Shown here one piece after another: positions 11,350 through 24,569 of a stretch of 64,000 nucleotides of DNA; the stretch's first letter is position 1, and each line of letters begins with the position of its first letter. The translations under genes and the position numbers were made by a program. Location: NCBI RefSeq assembly GCF_009905375.1, contig NC_133653.1:63089414-63153413 (forward strand), written 5' to 3'. Origin of the DNA: Apium graveolens (Eukaryota; Streptophyta; Magnoliopsida; Apiales; Apiaceae). The notes under the pieces are model-generated. The model worked only from the letters and a program-made list of their open reading frames with translations. It was not told where the DNA came from and did not search any database.

Positions 11350-12592
11350 AGTTGGTATCAGAGCTGAGGTTATAGTAAACTAGAAACGAGAGTGTGTAGG
11401 AGTGTGTATAGCTATGTGAGGACGTTTGAGCTCATATCGAGTTCCTGTTGGACTATTGGATATAGTACCAACGAATAAGTGAAGATAAGGCAAATTTGTT
11501 TGAGATGGTTGTGCTAAGCCGGATGGAACTCCTGGCAGTTGCAAAACTTCTATGGTGGAATCTTTCGAGGCTACTACGATTTGACGACGATGAAGATTAT
11601 CGATATCCTTGGAACATGAAGGAGCGTCTAGAATCAGAGGGAGAGTCAACTGAAGAGTTCAAATTGAAGATAAATATTAAGACTTTGGCAATACCTTCTT
11701 TTTCTATAATTTCTTTTGGCTTCTCTCAGAAAGGGGTATCTGTTAGAGGATATATTCTCTAACACTCGTTTAATCATTTTGTTACAGAATCTTGTTTTCT
11801 GGATTTTATTTTTCTCCAGAAATATTAGCTATGAAATCTTTCCAGTTTTATTCATTTGATTTTGAATTCTTTGATATTTTTATTCCGACTGAGACGAACA
11901 ACCCTAATTATAGGGGAAACAAGGTATACCTGTCTGTGTGATAGGAGTTGGATGGGACGCCATCACTTGTGTGTGTTGTGAATACAAGAAGGTTAACAAC
12001 CTTTAGTAGTGTCTTAATTTGGACACGCAATACCAAGTTCATTTGATCATATTGATCTCTCAGTTATTCTTTTATTTCAACAATACATTTTCTCAAATTC
12101 AGATTTTTCTGTTTTGGTATCAAATTCTTTTCTTTTTAAAATTCCATAATTTTATTATCCCAAACATTCGAAAGTATGCCAAGCAAGTTAAGCTGAGTTA
12201 TCCTGGTCAAGTCAAAGCAGGGTTATGTAACGAGATTACCAAGAGCAACAGTGGACTGCGATGCGGTTATAATATTAGTGGCATATACCGAAGTCAATCT
12301 GTTTCTTTATTTCTCTCTTTATCTATCTTTATTTTCTTCTCTCTATCTTTCTTTCTATTCTTCTTTCTCGCGATCAGTAAAAAGTGATTCTATTGAAGAA
12401 TTGGTCAAAGGGTGTGAATAGAACAGTGGTGCGGAGTGAAGCTCCCGTGATCATTATGTTATACAAGGACTCCCAGCTTTAATTGGAAATTTTAAGAAAA
12501 GTTACATATGTAAGATTGGGAAGTTGGCTAGAAGATCCCTAGTGCTCTCTTCTGCTGATTCCGAGGACGGAATCCTTATAAGGGGGGTAGAT
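11350..12592 (+). mobile_element. LARD1 internal domain 1 (1,243 bp, non-coding)
   Basis: PBS TGGTATCAGAGC at 11353-11364; polypurine tract with AAGGGGGG at 12579-12592. The block GAGGACGGAATCC before the tract matches LARD2 (GAGGACAGAATCC) and resembles the end of pol in Del/Tekay-type chromoviruses. Two ORFs (88 codons at 11496, 122 codons at 12019) show no gag or pol features and are hydrophobic or low-complexity. It differs from internal domain 2 at only three bases in my comparison. Confidence 0.88.
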
Positions 12593-15500
12593 TGTAATAT
12601 CCCATATTTTCAAATATTATTATTATAATTATCTAGAATTGTTTATGTGATTTTATGTGAATTTTGGTGAATTATCTGATAATTGGAATTGAAGTTTGGG
12701 TGTTTATATGTGACATTATTTGAATATTTGAATTTTTATATGTTCAGAATAAAATATAGATAATTGTGATATTTTTCTGGTAATTTTTGGACTGTTAGAT
12801 AATTTTATATTGATTTATGAATTATTAATTATTTTCTGAATAATTACCAAAATTATTTTATAAAGCCGGGAATCGTCCGACTTCAACCGTTTTTACGTTT
12901 TACAACCCGAAACTCTTCCGAAAACTCCTTCCTAACCTAATCTGGTAATTCCGGACATTTTCCGTGTTTTGACTTTTTCAATCCGGATTACGGTTTGAAC
13001 CGTGCGTGGCCCGGCGCAATATTTTCGATACGATAATCATTTCGGTAATCGACAAAAACCCGTATTCTCGAGAGACGGGATATTTTTACGTTATTTTCGT
13101 ATATAGTGTTTTATAAAAAGCTCGGTTTTGATAATTATCCAATTCTGGTATTGAATTGTATCATTTTTATAGTTACTTAGCGGCTAAGTAACTAATTTAA
13201 CGATCCAAAACGATCCAGAACGATCCAATATTCCATAAATATAAATAGCCTATTTCTTATTTCATTTATTCCATTTATTCATTTGCAACCAGTTAAAATA
13301 CCGTAAATACAGAGAAAAACCCGAGAAACCAATACGTTCCCGAGAATCAAACACAAGAACGAAGGCGTTATCAAACTCCGATTCGGGCGTGCAACATATC
13401 AAAACGAAGCTCTCGAAATCTTCTTTATGAATCAATCATCAGTTTTTGCCCAGAAATCATGGTAATTTTCTTATTTAATTATTTATATTCGAATTATTTG
13501 ATAATTAAATTATGAAAATTTGATCTTGATGTTGTTGATGTGATTTGATGCTTCCATGTTGTAGAGCATATTTTTCTGGTCGATTTGGTATATTATACTT
13601 CAAAAATAGAGTTCAATATCATGTAGAAATTGAAGTTTGATTTTATGAAAGTTATTTGAATATGTGTTCTTGGTGTTCTTGAAAATTTCTGAGAATTAAA
13701 CCTAAATTTGAGAGTGATGCAGACTTCAGAATTTAAAGTATGAGTAACCAAAATGTTCAGATTTTTATGCTCTTTCTGTTTACGCCATCAAATCTTTCAA
13801 ACGATTAATAATTTGTAAAGTCGTATTTTAGGGTTTATACCCCGATTTGGGGGTTTTTGGTTGAATAATATTTGAATGATTTTGATGTGATAATTAGCTT
13901 CTCCATGTTATGTGCAATCGATTTATACTATTATTCTGTTCGTTCTATTTCTAAATCGGTTAAATCGAGTTTTTGTTTATATTGTTTTATTTGTTTTAAA
14001 TTTTGATTTTTCAGTTTACATGGAGGTTGATTGATGTTTATGATTATATGAACTTGTTGTATAGTTCCTGAGCTGTGTTTTGCGAGTTAATTCGTCTGAT
14101 TTGGTTAAGGATTCGTCGAGATCGCCGTTTGGCCGGAAAAGCTTGGTCTTGCCGGCTTTAATGGCAACGGCCGGCGAGTTCTTCAGATTCATGGTTGACC
14201 CGGTTCCTTCTTCCCTAACCCGAGTTTCAACCCGGCTAAGACCCGATTTTGATCCTCTTTTTCCCAACTCGAATTTCAGAAACCTGTTTCTGATATTTTC
14301 TTTTTATTTTTAATTCAAAATTCTTTTTCTTATTTACAAAATTCATTTTTTTTATTTTGAAAATCATTATTTTAATTCTGAAAATTTATTTTAATTCAAA
14401 AATAAATCTTAATTATTTAATTAATTAATTTTAGTTGATAATTAATTATTTAATTGGTCAATTAATTTAAATATTAATTGATTAATTAATTTAATTAGTT
14501 ATTAATTAATTTTAATTGATCTAATAATTAGATTTAATTATTTAAAATTGATTTAAAAATTCTGAAAAATAGTTTCGAGTTTTAAAATATTATTTTAAAT
14601 TATTTTCCAGGCTCGATAATTCTTATAAAATTATTTTCGAGTGTTCAAGCCCTATTATTTAATTATTAAATGATTCGGAGATTGTTTTTATTCTGAAAAA
14701 TGTTCAAAAATTCATAATAAATCAACCGTTCGTCCGTTTAATACGAAACGAACGCCTCCAGACTCAGAAAAATATTCTGCTTTCATTAAAAATACTTTCA
14801 AGACCCAGATCCTTTGTTTCGAAAGGTCGCTTATTTTACGAATGATTCTGAGTCGTTAATTCATCGATAAATCATATTTTTGACCTGATTTCAGTTTTAA
14901 ACATATCGAGTTGAACCTTTTGATGAATTGAGTCTTATGTGATATGAATTATGTGATATATGAGTTATGTGCTTATGTGCTATGTGAATTATGTGCATAT
15001 GTGGGTCAAGATTCCTGTGTTTGGCTGATATAATTATGTGTGGGCTATCGTATGGGTAGGCGATAGGATTTTGACACGCAGTTCGTTGAGTGATTATCGT
15101 TTGGGCGATTAAAGTTCTATATTTTAATTATAGATGCGGATCTTTCGAATTGATCAGGACAAGACATTGGATAAAGAATGAGATGGAATGGTATTGGATA
15201 TCTGGCTTCTAGCAATCGCAGGAGCAGCATATCGGTGAAGTGTTGAAAAGAAAGACAGTGATACTTTAAGACAGAATGTCAGAATAGATGCGTGTTTGCG
15301 AGTGTGACTAACTGCTAAATCCCAAAGGCAAGTACCCTGACATCACTTATTGTTCAAGTGATATTTATTTTAAATCTTTTGATGCAAGTATTGCGTTCCC
15401 CATTCTCAGTTTAGAATCGATAAATGTTTTACATATCGCTGAATTAAATAATTTTGTTTATGCAAGTACTCTTCTGCTATTCTATGTTCAGAATAGATTT

Positions 15501-16880
15501 ACAAATGTTTTGGGTTTTGAGAAAAATGATTTTATTGCAAGTATTCCTGCCCAAGTGAATGAGGGAATAAAATTATTTCGGGTGTCGAGTATTATGACCC
15601 CTTTTCAATAAAAGGTTTTGAGATTGAATGGTTACTGATTGCGTAAGAGGCCGAAGCACCGGTCCAGCGTGAGCTATTATACAGAAGTGTAATATGGAAG
15701 TGTAATATCTTACAAGGCTTGTTATGCCTTTTCTGGCGCCCTATAGGTACCGTATGTCTTTGGGATACGGGTAGTACCTATATTAACGGTATGGCTGCGG
15801 GATACCGGTGTTGTTTCATGACTGATCATCAGGAACAGCATAGTGCATAATTTAGTTCCAATCGATATTATTATATTGCTTTTGATAATCTTATAAGGAA
15901 TGATTTATCAACTGTTTCTGTTTTGGAATAATGGTAAAGTGCGGTTTTGATTCAGATTTTGATTTATACTGATACTTACGTTGTTGTTAACTATCAAATG
16001 TGGTATTAGTATAGATGATTGATGTTGACTTCAGTATGAAATGTTGTGAGCATCAAAGTTCGTATTGATATCTAATTTGATATGACATCAAAATAAGTAT
16101 TAATTTGAAGAGTTTGGTTTTGAGTAAAGTTTATGATTCAATCCATAATCATTGTTTCATGTTATTGTGGTTTACGATATTTCCGTAAACACTGTTTTAC
16201 GAGTTTGATCCTCGTCAAGATTCAAAGTATTGCTGAAGCATTTCGCTCAAAAATATCAAAATGGTTTTGAATACAATTAAGGAATCAATTTTGGGATTCC
16301 TCAACTAAAATTTTATGATTCAACAATTATGATTTTAAATGTTCTGCTCTAATGCAGATGTCGGTTTTATATCAAAAAGACCCTATATATGTCATAATGA
16401 TCTTGCTGAGCATTTCTTTCGCTCATACTTGCCTGTTTTTAAATTTAACCTCCAGTGAGGATTAGCTTGCTGTTTAGCCGCGTAATTCGAGGAAGCAAGA
16501 GGAAGCTTTTCGAAGGTGGTTGGTCCAGGGTTTGCGGACTAGTGTAAGTTTTATTATGTAAAGTTGTTTATATTATATTATATTATAATTGTGTATTGTA
16601 TTTGGGCCTAGTATACTTCTTTTCGAAGTTATACTAGCGGGTTAAGTTTTAAGGTTGAGAATTATTGAAAAGAGTTTTAAAAGAAAGAGAAAAAAAATTA
16701 TTTGTGGAATTTGGAATTCTTGTTTCTAAAACTGTAACCTTAAAAGATCTTGGAGTAGATAGGGGTCATTTATGATAAATATCTTCCGCTGGCATTTATT
16801 TATTGATTTAACAGGTTATTTTGGATTGAGGTTTCATCGTGACGACCAAATCCCTTGACCCCGGATTTGGGGGCGTTACA
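12593..16880 (+). mobile_element. LARD1 LTR 2 (4,288 bp, shared central LTR)
   Basis: Full-length LTR starting TGTAATATCC after a polypurine tract and ending GGCGTTACA before a PBS, so it serves as 3' LTR of the left unit and 5' LTR of the right unit. The promoter cluster is at 13171-13248, with a perfect palindrome at 13171-13193 and TATAAATAG at 13240-13248. It includes the segment 13617-14172 absent from LTR 1. Scattered single-base differences separate all three LTRs about equally. Confidence 0.93.
13171..13248 (+). promoter_or_regulatory. LTR 2 promoter cluster
   Basis: Perfect palindrome AGTTACTTAGC / GCTAAGTAACT around one G, three ACGATCCA repeats, then TATAAATAG at 13240-13248. Same order and spacing as in LTR 1 and LTR 3. 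Confidence 0.78.
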
Positions 16881-18123
16881 AGTTGGTATCAGAGCTGAGG
16901 TTATAGTAAACTAGAAACGAGAGTGTGTAGGAGTGTGTATAGCTATGTGAGGACGTTTGAGCTCATATCGAGTTCTTGTTGGACTATTGGATATAGTACC
17001 AACGAATAAGTGAAGATAAGGCAAATTTGTTTGAGATGGTTGTGCTAAGCCGGATGGAACTCCTGGCAGTTGCAAAACTTCTATGGTGGAATCTTTCGAG
17101 GCTACTACGATTTGACGACGATGAAGATTATCGATATCCTTGGAACATGAAGGAGCGTCTAGAATCAGAGGGAGAGTCAACTGAAGAGTTCAAATTGAAG
17201 ATAAATATTAAGACTTTGGCAATACCTTCTTTTTCTATAATTTCTTTTGGCTTCTCTCAGAAAGGGGTATCTGTTAGAGGATATATTCTCTAACACTCGT
17301 TTAATCATTTTGTTACAGAATCTTGTTTTCTGGATTTTATTTTTCTCCAGAAATATTAGCTTTGAAATCTTTCCAGTTTTATTCATTTGATTTTGAATTC
17401 TTTGATATTTTTATTCCGACTGAGACAAACAACCCTAATTATAGGGGAAACAAGGTATACCTGTCTGTGTGATAGGAGTTGGATGGGACGCCATCACTTG
17501 TGTGTGTTGTGAATACAAGAAGGTTAACAACCTTTAGTAGTGTCTTAATTTGGACACGCAATACCAAGTTCATTTGATCATATTGATCTCTCAGTTATTC
17601 TTTTATTTCAACAATACATTTTCTCAAATTCAGATTTTTCTGTTTTGGTATCAAATTCTTTTCTTTTTAAAATTCCATAATTTTATTATCCCAAACATTC
17701 GAAAGTATGCCAAGCAAGTTAAGCTGAGTTATCCTGGTCAAGTCAAAGCAGGGTTATGTAACGAGATTACCAAGAGCAACAGTGGACTGCGATGCGGTTA
17801 TAATATTAGTGGCATATACCGAAGTCAATCTGTTTCTTTATTTCTCTCTTTATCTATCTTTATTTTCTTCTCTCTATCTTTCTTTCTATTCTTCTTTCTC
17901 GCGATCAGTAAAAAGTGATTCTATTGAAGAATTGGTCAAAGGGTGTGAATAGAACAGTGGTGCGGAGTGAAGCTCCCGTGATCATTATGTTATACAAGGA
18001 CTCCCAGCTTTAATTGGAAATTTTAAGAAAAGTTACATATGTAAGATTGGGAAGTTGGCTAGAAGATCCCTAGTGCTCTCTTCTGCTGATTCCGAGGACG
18101 GAATCCTTATAAGGGGGGTAGAT
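16881..18123 (+). mobile_element. LARD1 internal domain 2 (1,243 bp, non-coding)
   Basis: Same length as internal domain 1, with three substitutions by my count (in GTTCYTGTTGG, TAGCTWTGAA and GAGACRAAC). PBS at 16884-16895 and polypurine tract at 18110-18123. No gag or pol. Confidence 0.9.
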
Positions 18124-21100
18124 TGTAATATCCCATATTTTCAAATATTATTATTATTATTATCTAGAATTGTTTATGTGATTTTATGTGAATTTTGGTG
18201 AATTATCTGATAATTGGAATTGAAGTTTGGGTGTTTATATGTGACATTATTTGAATATTTGAATTTTTATATGTTCAGAATAAAATATAGATAATTGTGA
18301 TATTTTTCTGGTAATTTTTGGACTGTTAGATAATTTTATATTGATTTATGAATTATTAATTATTTTCTGAATAATTACCAAAATTATTTTTTAAAGCCGG
18401 GAATCGTCCGACTTCAACCGTTTTTACGTTTTACAACCCGAAACTCTTCCGAAAACTCCTTCCTAACCTAATCTGGTATTTCCGGACATTTTCCGTGTTT
18501 TGACTTTTTCAATCCGGATTACGGTTTGAACCGTGCGTGGCCCGGCGCAATATTTTCGATACGATAATCATTTCGGTAATCGACAAAAACCCGTATTCTC
18601 GAGAGACGGGATATTTTTACGTTATTTTCGTATATAGTGTTTTATAAAAAGCTCGGTTTTGATAATTATCCAATTCTGGTATTGAATTGTATCGTTTTTA
18701 TAGTTACTTAGCGGCTAAGTAACTAATTTAACGATCCAAAACGATCCAGAACGATCCAATATTCCATAAATATAAATAGCCTATTTCTTATTTCATTTAT
18801 TCCGTTTATTCATTTGCAACCAGTTAAAATACCGTAAATACAGAGAAAAACCCGAGAAACCGATACGTTCCCGAGAATCAAACACAAGAACGAATCAAAC
18901 TCCGATTCGGGTGTGCAATATATCAAAACGAAGCTCTCGAAATCTTCTTTCTGAATCAATCATCAGTTTTTGCCCAGAAATCATGGTAATTTTCTTATTT
19001 AATTATTTATATTCGAATTATTTGATAATTAAATTATGAAAATTTGTTCTTGATGTTGTTGATGTGATTTGATGCTTCCATGTTGTAGAGCATATTTTTC
19101 TGGTCGATTTGGTATATTATACTTCAAAAATAGAGTTCAATATCATGTAGAAATTGAAGTTTGATTTTCTGAAAGTTATTTGAATATGTGTTCTTGGTGT
19201 TCTTGAAAATTTCTGAGAATTAAACCTAAATTTGAGAGTGATGCAGACTTCAGAATTCAAAGTATGAGTAACCAAAATGTTCAGATTTTCATGCTCTTTC
19301 TGTTTACGCCATCAAATATTTCAAACGATTAATAATTTGTAAAGTCGTATTTTAGGGTTTATACCCCGATTTGGGGGTTTTTGATTGAATAATATTTGAA
19401 TGATTTTGATGTGATAATTAGCTTCTCCATGTTATGTGCAATCGATTTATACTATTATTCTGTTCGTTCTATTTCTAAATCGGTTAAATCGAGTTTTTGT
19501 TTATATTGTTTTATTTGTTTTAAATTTCGATTTTTCAGTTTACATGGAGGTTGATTGATGTTTATGATTATATGAATTTGTTGTATAGTTCCTGAGCTGT
19601 GTTTTGCGAGTTAATTCGTCTGATTTGGTTAAGGATTCGCCGAGATCGCCGTTTGGCCGGAAAAGCTTGGTCTTGCCGGCTTTAATGGCAACGGCCGGCG
19701 AGTTCTTCAGATTCATGGCTGACCCGGTTCCTTCTTCCCTAACCCGAGTTTCAACCCGGCTAAGACCCGATTTTGATCCTCTTTTTCCTAACTCGAATTT
19801 CAGAAACATGTTTCTGATATTTTCTTTTTATTTTTAATTCAAAATTCTTTTTCTTATTTACAAAATTCATTTTTTTTATTTTGAAAATCATTATTTTAAT
19901 TCTGAAAATTTATTTTAATTCAAAAATAAATCTTAATTATTTAATTAATTAATTTTAGTTGATAATTAATTATTTAATTGGTCAATTAATTTAAATATTA
20001 ATTGATTAATTAATTTAATTAGTTATTAATTAATTTTAATTGATCTAATAATTAGATTTAATTATTTAAAATTGATTTAAAAATTCTGAAAAATAGTTTC
20101 GAGTTTTAAAATATTATTTTAAATTATTTTCCAGGCTCGATAATTCTTATAAAATTATTTTCGAGTGTTCAAGCCCTATTATTTAATTATTAAATGATTC
20201 GGAGATTGTTTTTATTCTGAAAAATGTTCAAAAATTCATAATAAATCAACCGTTCGTCCGTTTAATACGAAACGAACGCCTCCAGACTCAGAAAAATATT
20301 CTGCTTTCATTAAAAATACTTTCGAGACCCAGATCCTTTGTTTCGAAAGGTCGCTTATTTTACGAATGATTCTGAGTCGTTAATTCATCGATAAATCATA
20401 TTTTTGACCTGATTTCAGTTTTAAACATATCGAGTTGAACCTTTTGATGAATTGAGTCTTATGTGATATAAATTATATGATATATGAGTTATGTGCTTAT
20501 GTGCTATGTGAATTATGTGCATATGTGGGTCAAGATTCCTGTGTTTGGCTGATATAATTATGTGTGGGCTATCGTATAGGTAGGCGATAGGATTTTGACA
20601 CGAAGTTCGTTGAGTGATTATCGTTTGGGCGATTAAAGTTCTATATTTTAATTATAGATGCGGATCTTTCGAATTGATCAGGACAAGACATTGGATAAAG
20701 AATGAGATGGAATGGTATTGGATATCTGGCTTCTAGCAATCGCAGGAGCAGCATATCGGTGAAGTGTTGAAAAGAAAGACGGTGATACTTTAAGATAGAA
20801 TGTCAGAATAGATGCGTGTTTGCGAGTGTGACTAACTGCTAAATCCCAAAGGCAAGTACCCTGACATCACTTATTGTTCAAGTGATATTTATTTTAAATC
20901 TTTTGATGCAAGTATTGCGTTCCCCATTCTCAGTTTAGAATCGATAAATGTTTTACATATCGCTGAATTAAATAATTTTGTTTATGCAAGTACTCTTCTG
21001 CTATTCTATGTTCAGAATAGATTTACAAATGTTTTGGGTTTTGAGAAAAATGATTTTATTGCAAGTATTCCTGCCCAAGTGAATGAGGGAATAAAATTAT

Positions 21101-22404
21101 TTCGGGTGTCGAGTATTATGACCCCTTTTCAATAAAAGGTTTTGAGATTGAATGGTTACTGATTGCGTAAGAGGCCGAAGCACCGGTCCAGCGTGAGCTA
21201 TTATACAGAAGTGTAATATGGAAGTGTAATATCTTACAAGGCTTGTTATGCCTTTTTTGGCGCCCTATAGGTACCGTATGTCTTCGGGATACGGGTAGTA
21301 CCTATATTAACGGTATGGCTGCGGGATACCGGTGTTGTTTCATGACTGATCATCAGGAACAGCATAGTGCATAATTTGGTTCCAATCGATATTATTATAT
21401 TGCTTTTGATAATCTTATAAGGAATGATTTATCAACTGTTTCTGTTTTGGAATAATGGTAAAGTGCGGTTTTGATTCAGATTTTAATTTATACTGATACT
21501 TACGTTGTTGTTAACTATCAAATGTGGTATTAATATAGATGATTGATGTTGACTTCAGTATGAAATGTTGTGAGCATCAAAGTTCGTATTGATATCTAAT
21601 TTGATATGACAGCAAAATAAGTATTAATTTGAAGAGTTTGGTTTTGAGTAAAGTTTATGATTCAATCCATAATCATTGTTTCATGTTATTGTGGTTTACG
21701 ATATTTCCGTAAATACTGTTTTACGAGTTTGATCCTCGTCAAGATTCAAAGTATTGCTAAAGCATTTCGCTCAAAAATATCAAAATGGTTTTGAATACAA
21801 TTAAGGAATCAATTCTGGGATTCCTCAACTAAAATTTTATGATTCAACAATTATGATTTTAAATGTTCTGCTCTAATGCAGATGTCGGTTTTATATCAAA
21901 AAGACCCTATATATGTCATAATGATCTTGCTGAGCATTTCTTTCGCTCATACTTGCCTGTTTTTAAATTTAACCTCCAGTGATGATTAGCTTGTTGTTTA
22001 GCCGCGTAATTCGAGGAAGCAAGAGGAAGCTTTTCGAAGGTGGTTGGTCCAGGGTTTGCGGACTAGTGTAAGTTTTATTATGTAAAGTTGTTTATATTAT
22101 ATTATATTATAATTGTGTATTGTATTTGGGCCTAGTATACTTCTTTTCGAAGTTATACTAGCGGGTTAAGTTTTAAGGTTGAGAATTATTGAAAAGAGTT
22201 TTAAAAGAAAGAGAAAAAAAATTATTTGTGGAATTTGGAATTCTTGTTTCTAAAACTGTAACCTTAAAAGATCTTGGAGTAGATAGGGGTCATTTATGAT
22301 AAATATCTTTCGCTGGCATTTATTTATTGATTTAACAGGTTATTTTGGATTGAGGTTTCATCGTGACGACCAAATCCCTTGACCCCGGATTTGGGGGCGT
22401 TACA
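18124..22404 (+). mobile_element. LARD1 LTR 3 (4,281 bp)
   Basis: Right-hand outer LTR, TGTAATATCC to GGCGTTACA, followed directly by the target duplication. It lacks seven bases of the block AAGGCGTTATC near 18896 present in LTR 1 and LTR 2. Promoter cluster at 18702-18779 (palindrome 18702-18724, TATAAATAG 18771-18779). Confidence 0.93.
18702..18779 (+). promoter_or_regulatory. LTR 3 promoter cluster
   Basis: Perfect copy of the palindrome, ACGATCCA triplet and TATAAATAG seen in the other LTRs. Confidence 0.78.
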
Positions 22405-22409
22405 ATATT
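22405..22409. repeat. Right target-site duplication of LARD1 (ATATT)
   Basis: Identical to 7608-7612; the interrupted copia A reading frame resumes across it. Confidence 0.93.
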
Positions 22410-24513
22410 CCTTACAAGTATAAATGGAATTCCATAAACTACCACAATGAAAACAATGATTTTGTGGCTTATATCTAACAGACTGACTCTTAACTCCTGA
22501 CTTTGAGGGTAAGGAGTTTATGTTCTTATTCTTCCTGCAAAAAGAAGCCAGATGGTTAGAATATCCACAGTTATGACATGTTTTTCTTGGAGCATTAGGA
22601 ACAGGCTTATAATTGTTACTTTTGTTCATACATTCCTTTCAATTCCTATTTTTCCTAGGTGGCTTTACCTTGTTTACATTTTTAACCTGTTTCAGCTTAT
22701 GCTTAAGCTGCTTCTTAGTCATTAAGCCTATGTTAACTTCAGTTGGTTTATTCTGTTTAGGTTTGTCAGAAGTTAATTTCTCCTTAACTTTTGATTTCTC
22801 AATATCAGACTTTGCAGTTACAAACTTAACAGGATTTACCTTTGGTTTTTGTTTAACAACTATAGGCTCAGTTTCTACAGTTCCCTTACTGTTCTTATCA
22901 TCTCCATACCCTAAGCCCTCTTTCCGGTTTCCACTACTAAGAATATCCTGAGTTGCTTTACCAGAGTTATTCCAAGTCCTGATAATCTCTCTTTCCTTTT
23001 CTAACTCAGTTTTTAGAGATTCATTCATTTTTAGCACTTCATCCCTAACATAAAAGGCATCATCTCTATCTTTCTGAGTTTGATGGAACATGACTAACTC
23101 TTTTTCTAAATAATCATTCCTCTTTTTATAAGCAAGATTTTCAGAAGTTAATTTTTCACATGTTAAAGTTTGATCTTTATAACTAATGAACATGGTTTTA
23201 AGATATATTCTCAACTCAGTAATATCATCAGTATGAAAGGCATAAGTAGTTTGAGGTACCTTTATGTCAGCAGTATCAGAACTGCTATCACCATTTGCCA
23301 TCAAGGCATAGTTTTTTTCATCCTCAGAATCTGAAGCATCTGACCAGCTTTTCTTTTTTGTGAAAAGAGCCTTGCCTTTGTCACTTTTCCCTTTTCTGCA
23401 ATCAGGAGATATGTGGCCTTTCTCACCACAGTTGTAGCATTTAACATTTGAGTAATCTCCTATGTCAGACTTTACTCCTTTGCCTTCAAATTTTCTGAAA
23501 CCTTTTTTATCAGAACTTGCACCTTTCCTGGAAGACTTCTTTCCTCTCCTGAATTTCCTGTATGCAATCTTTGTGATTCCTTTCACCATAAGAGCACACA
23601 GCTTCATCATCTCTTCATCAGGGTCCATCTCAGGTATACTTTCAGTTTCTGAGTCATCATCACTATCAGAACTTGATGACTCAGTATCAGACTTTGTGAT
23701 GAGAGCATTTCCCTTGCCTTTCCTTGAGGCAGCTTCTTTGGGAATTTCCTCCTCAGTCACAAAAGCAATTATCCTTGACTTTCTTCCATTCCTCTTGCTT
23801 CTTTGTTCCATCTCAAGTTCATGAGTCTTGAGCATCCTATAAATTTCATCAAGAGTTGTTTCTTCAAGATTATAGTTGTCTCTTATTATTGTGGCCTTCA
23901 AATCCCACTTTTCAGGAAGAGCTAATAAGAATTTAATATTTGAATCTTCAATATCATATTCCTTGTCCACTAGTGACAAGTCATTCAAGAGTTTGACAAA
24001 TCTGTCATATAAATCAGCTAATGACTCATCAGGCTTTGAGTCAAAGTGCTCATACTCTTGAGTGAGTATAGTCTTCCTGTTCTTCTTGATTAAATCAGTT
24101 CCCTGACACCTTGTTTCCAAAGCATCCCATTTCTCTTTTGCAGTCTTGCATTGAATTACCCTGTTTGACATGACATTATCAAGGGCACTATGCAGCAAGT
24201 GTCTTACCTTTGCATCCTTTACAATAGATGAGATATCTTCAGCAGTGTAATCACTTTTCTCCTTTGGTACAGACTTTGCTGGCTAACTTGCAACTTCCAC
24301 AGAGAGTTTGGTTGATATATATGGTCCTTCATTAATCCTGTCTAGATATTCTGGATATGTAGCTTCCAGAAACATCGCCATCTTCACTTTCCATATGGGA
24401 TACTCAGAAGGTTTCAACATGGGAACTCTTATAGTCTCATATCGACTATGGGTTATGGTTTTTAGAGGTTCTTCAGTTTTGGTGGGCTTGGTTGGAGTTT
24501 CTGTTTCAGACAT
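22405..24513 (-). pseudogene. gag: Copia A gag (proximal part)
   Basis: Minus-strand gag of a SIRE-type copia element, starting at 24513 with an ATG 43 bases after the PBS. The order is a copia-type gag N-domain (WKVKMAMFLEATYPEYLDR, then a KEKWDALETRCQGTD block of the UBN2 type), a serine/aspartate-rich linker, a CCHC zinc knuckle (CYNCGEKGHISPDC), a long coiled coil, and two more Cys/His boxes (CHNCGYSNHLASFC; CFHCGSLW). All parts lie in one frame, broken by TAG at codon 77 (24283-24285) and a stop at 22639-22641, then by LARD1. Gag forms the virus-like particle in this family. The codon-77 stop is shared with copy B. Confidence 0.9.
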
Positions 24514-24555
24514 GATTGTTTTTGGATCTTAAATTGTATGTGTATTAACAGATCT

Positions 24556-24567
24556 GCTCTGATACCA
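24556..24567 (-). promoter_or_regulatory. Primer binding site of copia A
   Basis: TGGTATCAGAGC on the minus strand, just inside the LTR end CTAACA. Confidence 0.88.
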
Positions 24568-24569
24568 CT

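Larger units (their letters stand above)
7613..22404 (+). mobile_element. LARD1: tandem LTR-internal-LTR-internal-LTR array
   Basis: A 14.8-kb insertion bounded by a single ATATT target duplication. It holds three same-oriented LTRs (TGTAATATCC ... GGCGTTACA) and two internal domains of 1,243 bp each, both with a PBS and a polypurine tract. No gag, protease, RT or integrase is encoded. Very large LTRs with a short non-coding interior match the LARD (large retrotransposon derivative) class. The array would follow unequal recombination between LTRs of one inserted element, or integration of an already tandem copy. Confidence 0.92.

Noticed and set aside
11496..12387. ORFs of 88 and 122 codons in the LARD1 interior (repeated at 17027 and 17550)
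   Set aside because: Identical in the two recent copies, so conservation says nothing; hydrophobic or low-complexity, no gag or pol motif.
14016..14313. Overlapping ORFs in LARD1 LTR 2 (similar ones at 19540-19837 and 8565-8783)
   Set aside because: Opposite-strand shadows in LTR sequence, not kept in LTR 1, with no recognisable domain.
7613..22404. A segmental or gene-cluster tandem duplication of about 5.5 kb units
   Set aside because: The units start and end in LTR termini with PBS, polypurine tracts and a flanking target-site duplication, so it is a retrotransposon array.
22613..24061. Plus-strand ORFs across copia A gag (and similar ones across B gag)
   Set aside because: Mirror images of the serine/aspartate-rich gag on the other strand.
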